From positions 1 through 5,206 of the forward strand of contig VGYW01000535.1 of the NCBI GenBank assembly GCA_016872875.1: a stretch of DNA of 5,206 nucleotides, written 5' to 3'. Source of the stretch: Planctomycetota bacterium. GTDB taxonomy: Bacteria > Planctomycetota > PUPC01 > DSUN01. The notes beneath the pieces were generated by a model, which worked only from the letters and a program-made list of their open reading frames with translations, did not search any database and was not told the origin of the DNA. Below, piece by piece: positions 3,039-5,206 of the stretch; within the stretch, counting starts at the first letter, position 1; each line of letters opens with the position of its first letter. The position numbers and the translations under genes are program-made.

Positions 3039-5206
3039 TGCCTGTCCTCGCAGTGGCGGCGGTCGGGCTCTCGGGCCTCGTTCGCGGCCAGGAGGCCCCG
3101 CTGACCTTCGACGGCAAGGAGGCGCTGGCTGGCTGGACAATCAAGGGCGACGTGACGATTGACACGGCGAAAGGCCGCGACGGGAAGGGCGGCTCGCTCA
3201 AGGTCGGCCCGGGCGGCATGGCAATGCTGAAGCTCCGCGACACCGATGGGGCGGGCAAGGTGGAGCTCTGGGCCTACGACGATGGCACGAAGCCCAAGAA
3301 CCCCAAAGCCCATCGCGTCGGGCCGCGCTGGGGCGTCGTCCAGGCCGACGGCAGGTTCCTCCTCGTCGGCATCCTCTACGCCAACTACCTCGGCGGCACC
3401 GAGGGCTACACCGCCTCGGCCTGCAACGACAAGGACTGGTTCGACCAGCTCCTCTGGCTCGGCATCAATCGCGCGCCGGCCGGCTGGCACAAGTGGTCCA
3501 TCGAGTTCGATGCGGAAGAAGGCATCCTGTTCCGCCACAACGACAAGGAGATCAACCGCACGCTCGACGCGGGCAAGGCGCGCCTCAACGGCTTCCGAGC
3601 CATCGCCTTCTGGGGCGACAACGGCAAGGGGAACGAGCAGACCCTCTGGGTGGATGACGTTTCGGTGACACTCGGCGGGCCGGTGAAGACCATTCCCGTC
3701 ACCGAGGCCGATCCCTACAGCGAGAAGGCCATCGCCGCGGACCCGAGCATCAGGCGGCAGGTGCCGCTCTACACTAAGGCCAACGCCCCCGCAACCCCCA
3801 AGCTCGAAGACCTGCCGCTCAAGGAGAGCGTGTCGCAATACGGCATCACCTGGACGTTTGACAAGGCGGCCCGCGTCGGGCAGTTCGTCAACGGCGACTG
3901 GTACGTCGTCGGGCCGGCGAATGTCGCGGCCATCGAGCCGAAGCCGCTCTACGGCAGCGAAATCCCCAAGCGCCAGCTCGACCACATGGACAAGGAGCGC
4001 CCCGAGGCCCAGCGGGTCCGCAACGGCTTCATGCTCAACCCGCCCGCCGCGATGAAGGTGGCCTACGACAGCGGGGTGCGCAACTGGTTCGACCCGTCGC
4101 TCATCCGCAAGCCGCCCGTGGCGATGAAGCCGGGCGACTCGCTCGTCTCGACCATCAGCATGCCGAAGAACCTCGTGCTCGCCGCCCAGTTGCGGAACAA
4201 GATCCAGCGGGGCGAGGGCGACAGCAGCCCCATCCGCACCGCCGCCGTGCTCACCTGCGTGGCCGAGCCGCAGCCGCCCGACGCCTTCCGCCCAGCCTTC
4301 TGCGACCGCGCGGCAAAGCTCTATCTCGCCCGCGACCTCAAGCGCGACCTGCTCCCCTCGGTTGCGGCGACCAAGAGCATGCCGAAGCTCGAGCAATACA
4401 TCCGCTTCACCCAGCGGCCCTGGGTCGGCACCGGCTTCTTCGGCTTCGAGGAGCCCGTCGAGAACATGCCTCAGTACGGGCAGGAGGACGGCCGCGTCTC
4501 TGGCGTTGCCGCCCTGATGCTCTGTACCGACCTGACGCCCGAGCAGAAGGAGCCGCTCCTCGTCAACTACGTCCAGGTCGGCATTGACCTCGGCGGAATG
4601 ATCCGCGCCGGGCACCCCGGCTGGACCGGCTGGGGCGGCCACGGCAGCGGCAGGAAACTCCCCATCGTCTTCGCCGGCCTCCTCCTCGGCGACGAGGAGC
4701 TGGCCAACATCAACAAGTCGTTCCCCAAGGCCAGCTTCGGCGAGGATGAGCAGACCGCCTATGGGGATTGCTGGACGGGGGCGAAGGTGGTCTTCGCCGG
4801 GCATTCGGGCATTGACGCCGCCACAGGCGTCGCCAGAAACCGCGGCAACGACTGGGGGCCTTACGAGCACATCCCGCCCGCCAAGTGGAAGCCCGGCCAC
4901 AACACCAGCGAGGCATATCGCCGAGCCAACACCACAGGCTGCTGGGTGGGCGAGGCCCTCGCGCTCAGGCTCCTGCGCGCCGAGAAAGCCTGGGGCCACG
5001 ACGCCTTCTTCGACTATGTTGACCGCTGGATGTTCGAGAAGGACGCCGAGATCATCAAGACACTCAAGGAGGCGACGGGCAAGGACTACGACCGCGAATG
5101 GACGCGGCAGGGATTCGCCTGGGACGCCTTCGCGGGCGAGATGTGGGCGAAGCACCGCGCGACCCTCCCCGCGCCGACCGACGGCTGGAAGCAGCCGCAC
5201 GACGAC
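3026..5206 (+). CDS. Large exported protein: jelly-roll-like N-domain plus probable alpha-toroid, 3' end outside the window
   Basis: 727 codons are open from ATG 3026 to the right edge. Residues 1-21 look like a signal peptide (Lys3, hydrophobic VLAVAAVGL, probable cleavage near RG-QEA). Residues ~25-217 resemble a concanavalin/LamG-type jelly roll: GWHKWSIEFD (153-162), then a beta-rich run ending in LWVDDVSVTL (207-216), the usual last strands of such carbohydrate-binding folds. After a Pro-rich linker, residues ~270-425 hold a second module beginning GITWTFDK (273-280) with NGDWYVVGP, NPPAAM, and PGDSLVSTIS downstream. From ~430 the sequence is helical, with Gly/Trp-rich loops (GWTGWGGHGSGRKLP, ~530-545, and FGEDEQTAYGDCW, 571-583), reminiscent of the alpha/alpha toroids of polysaccharide lyases. 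I cannot name the family or a catalytic residue set. A role in surface glycan binding or cleavage is inference. It is co-transcribed with the aminotransferase upstream. Confidence 0.88.
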   Translation, partial: MPKLMPVLAVAAVGLSGLVRGQEAPLTFDGKEALAGWTIKGDVTIDTAKGRDGKGGSLKVGPGGMAMLKLRDTDGAGKVELWAYDDGTKPKNPKAHRVGPRWGVVQADGRFLLVGILYANYLGGTEGYTASACNDKDWFDQLLWLGINRAPAGWHKWSIEFDAEEGILFRHNDKEINRTLDAGKARLNGFRAIAFWGDNGKGNEQTLWVDDVSVTLGGPVKTIPVTEADPYSEKAIAADPSIRRQVPLYTKANAPATPKLEDLPLKESVSQYGITWTFDKAARVGQFVNGDWYVVGPANVAAIEPKPLYGSEIPKRQLDHMDKERPEAQRVRNGFMLNPPAAMKVAYDSGVRNWFDPSLIRKPPVAMKPGDSLVSTISMPKNLVLAAQLRNKIQRGEGDSSPIRTAAVLTCVAEPQPPDAFRPAFCDRAAKLYLARDLKRDLLPSVAATKSMPKLEQYIRFTQRPWVGTGFFGFEEPVENMPQYGQEDGRVSGVAALMLCTDLTPEQKEPLLVNYVQVGIDLGGMIRAGHPGWTGWGGHGSGRKLPIVFAGLLLGDEELANINKSFPKASFGEDEQTAYGDCWTGAKVVFAGHSGIDAATGVARNRGNDWGPYEHIPPAKWKPGHNTSEAYRRANTTGCWVGEALALRLLRAEKAWGHDAFFDYVDRWMFEKDAEIIKTLKEATGKDYDREWTRQGFAWDAFAGEMWAKHRATLPAPTDGWKQPHDD

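Noticed and set aside
2954..5200. 748-codon open frame on the minus strand
   Set aside because: It lies antisense to the exported-protein gene, which has a signal peptide, a Shine-Dalgarno sequence and recognisable modules. The antisense product is Val/Leu/Arg/Glu-biased low-complexity sequence, typical of the mirror frame in high-GC genes.

Overview
The window is GC-rich (about two thirds G+C by eye in the genes). It carries a divergently arranged set of genes typical of accessory, secretion-oriented regions in large bacterial genomes. The style of the two exported proteins (an FG-GAP/VCBS-type protein, and a large protein with an N-terminal jelly-roll-like domain followed by a probable alpha-helical toroid) suggests a member of the PVC group or a related lineage such as Planctomycetota, Verrucomicrobiota or Hydrogenedentota, probably a metagenome-derived genome. 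This placement is an inference from protein style, not from a marker gene.

Left part, minus strand. A secreted FG-GAP repeat protein (68-1147) has a good Shine-Dalgarno sequence, a signal peptide and a plausible sigma70-type promoter. Its last ~37 codons look unlike the rest of the gene, so it is probably truncated at its C-terminus. The G+C drops to about 50% there, and positions 2-176 hold four inverted repeats. A short reading frame (1-75) starts at the far left and leaves the window; it may be the beginning of another gene.

Centre, 1148-1808. This gene-free stretch is the most striking part of the window. It holds an array of long palindromes whose symmetry centres fall at 1279.5, 1368.5, 1457.5 and 1546.5, exactly 89 bp apart each time. 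A fifth, decayed half-copy sits in the same phase, centred near 1635.5. Three copies share the identical 18-bp core AACATTCTATAGAATGTT. The arms reach 17 to 21 bp per side, and several arm positions differ between copies while staying complementary. The spacers are related as well, so this is a decaying tandem repeat built around a conserved palindrome. It is not a CRISPR and not coding.

Right part, plus strand. A complete class V PLP-dependent aminotransferase of the isopenicillin-N-epimerase/cysteine-desulfurase-like type (1809-3038) overlaps by 13 bp the start of a large exported protein (3026 to the right edge, 727 codons visible). The overlap implies co-transcription and probably translational coupling. 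No direct metabolic link between a cytoplasmic PLP enzyme and an exported protein can be read from the sequence. The palindrome array lies between the promoter region of the leftward gene and the start of the rightward pair, so it could act on either or both, or be an independent element.
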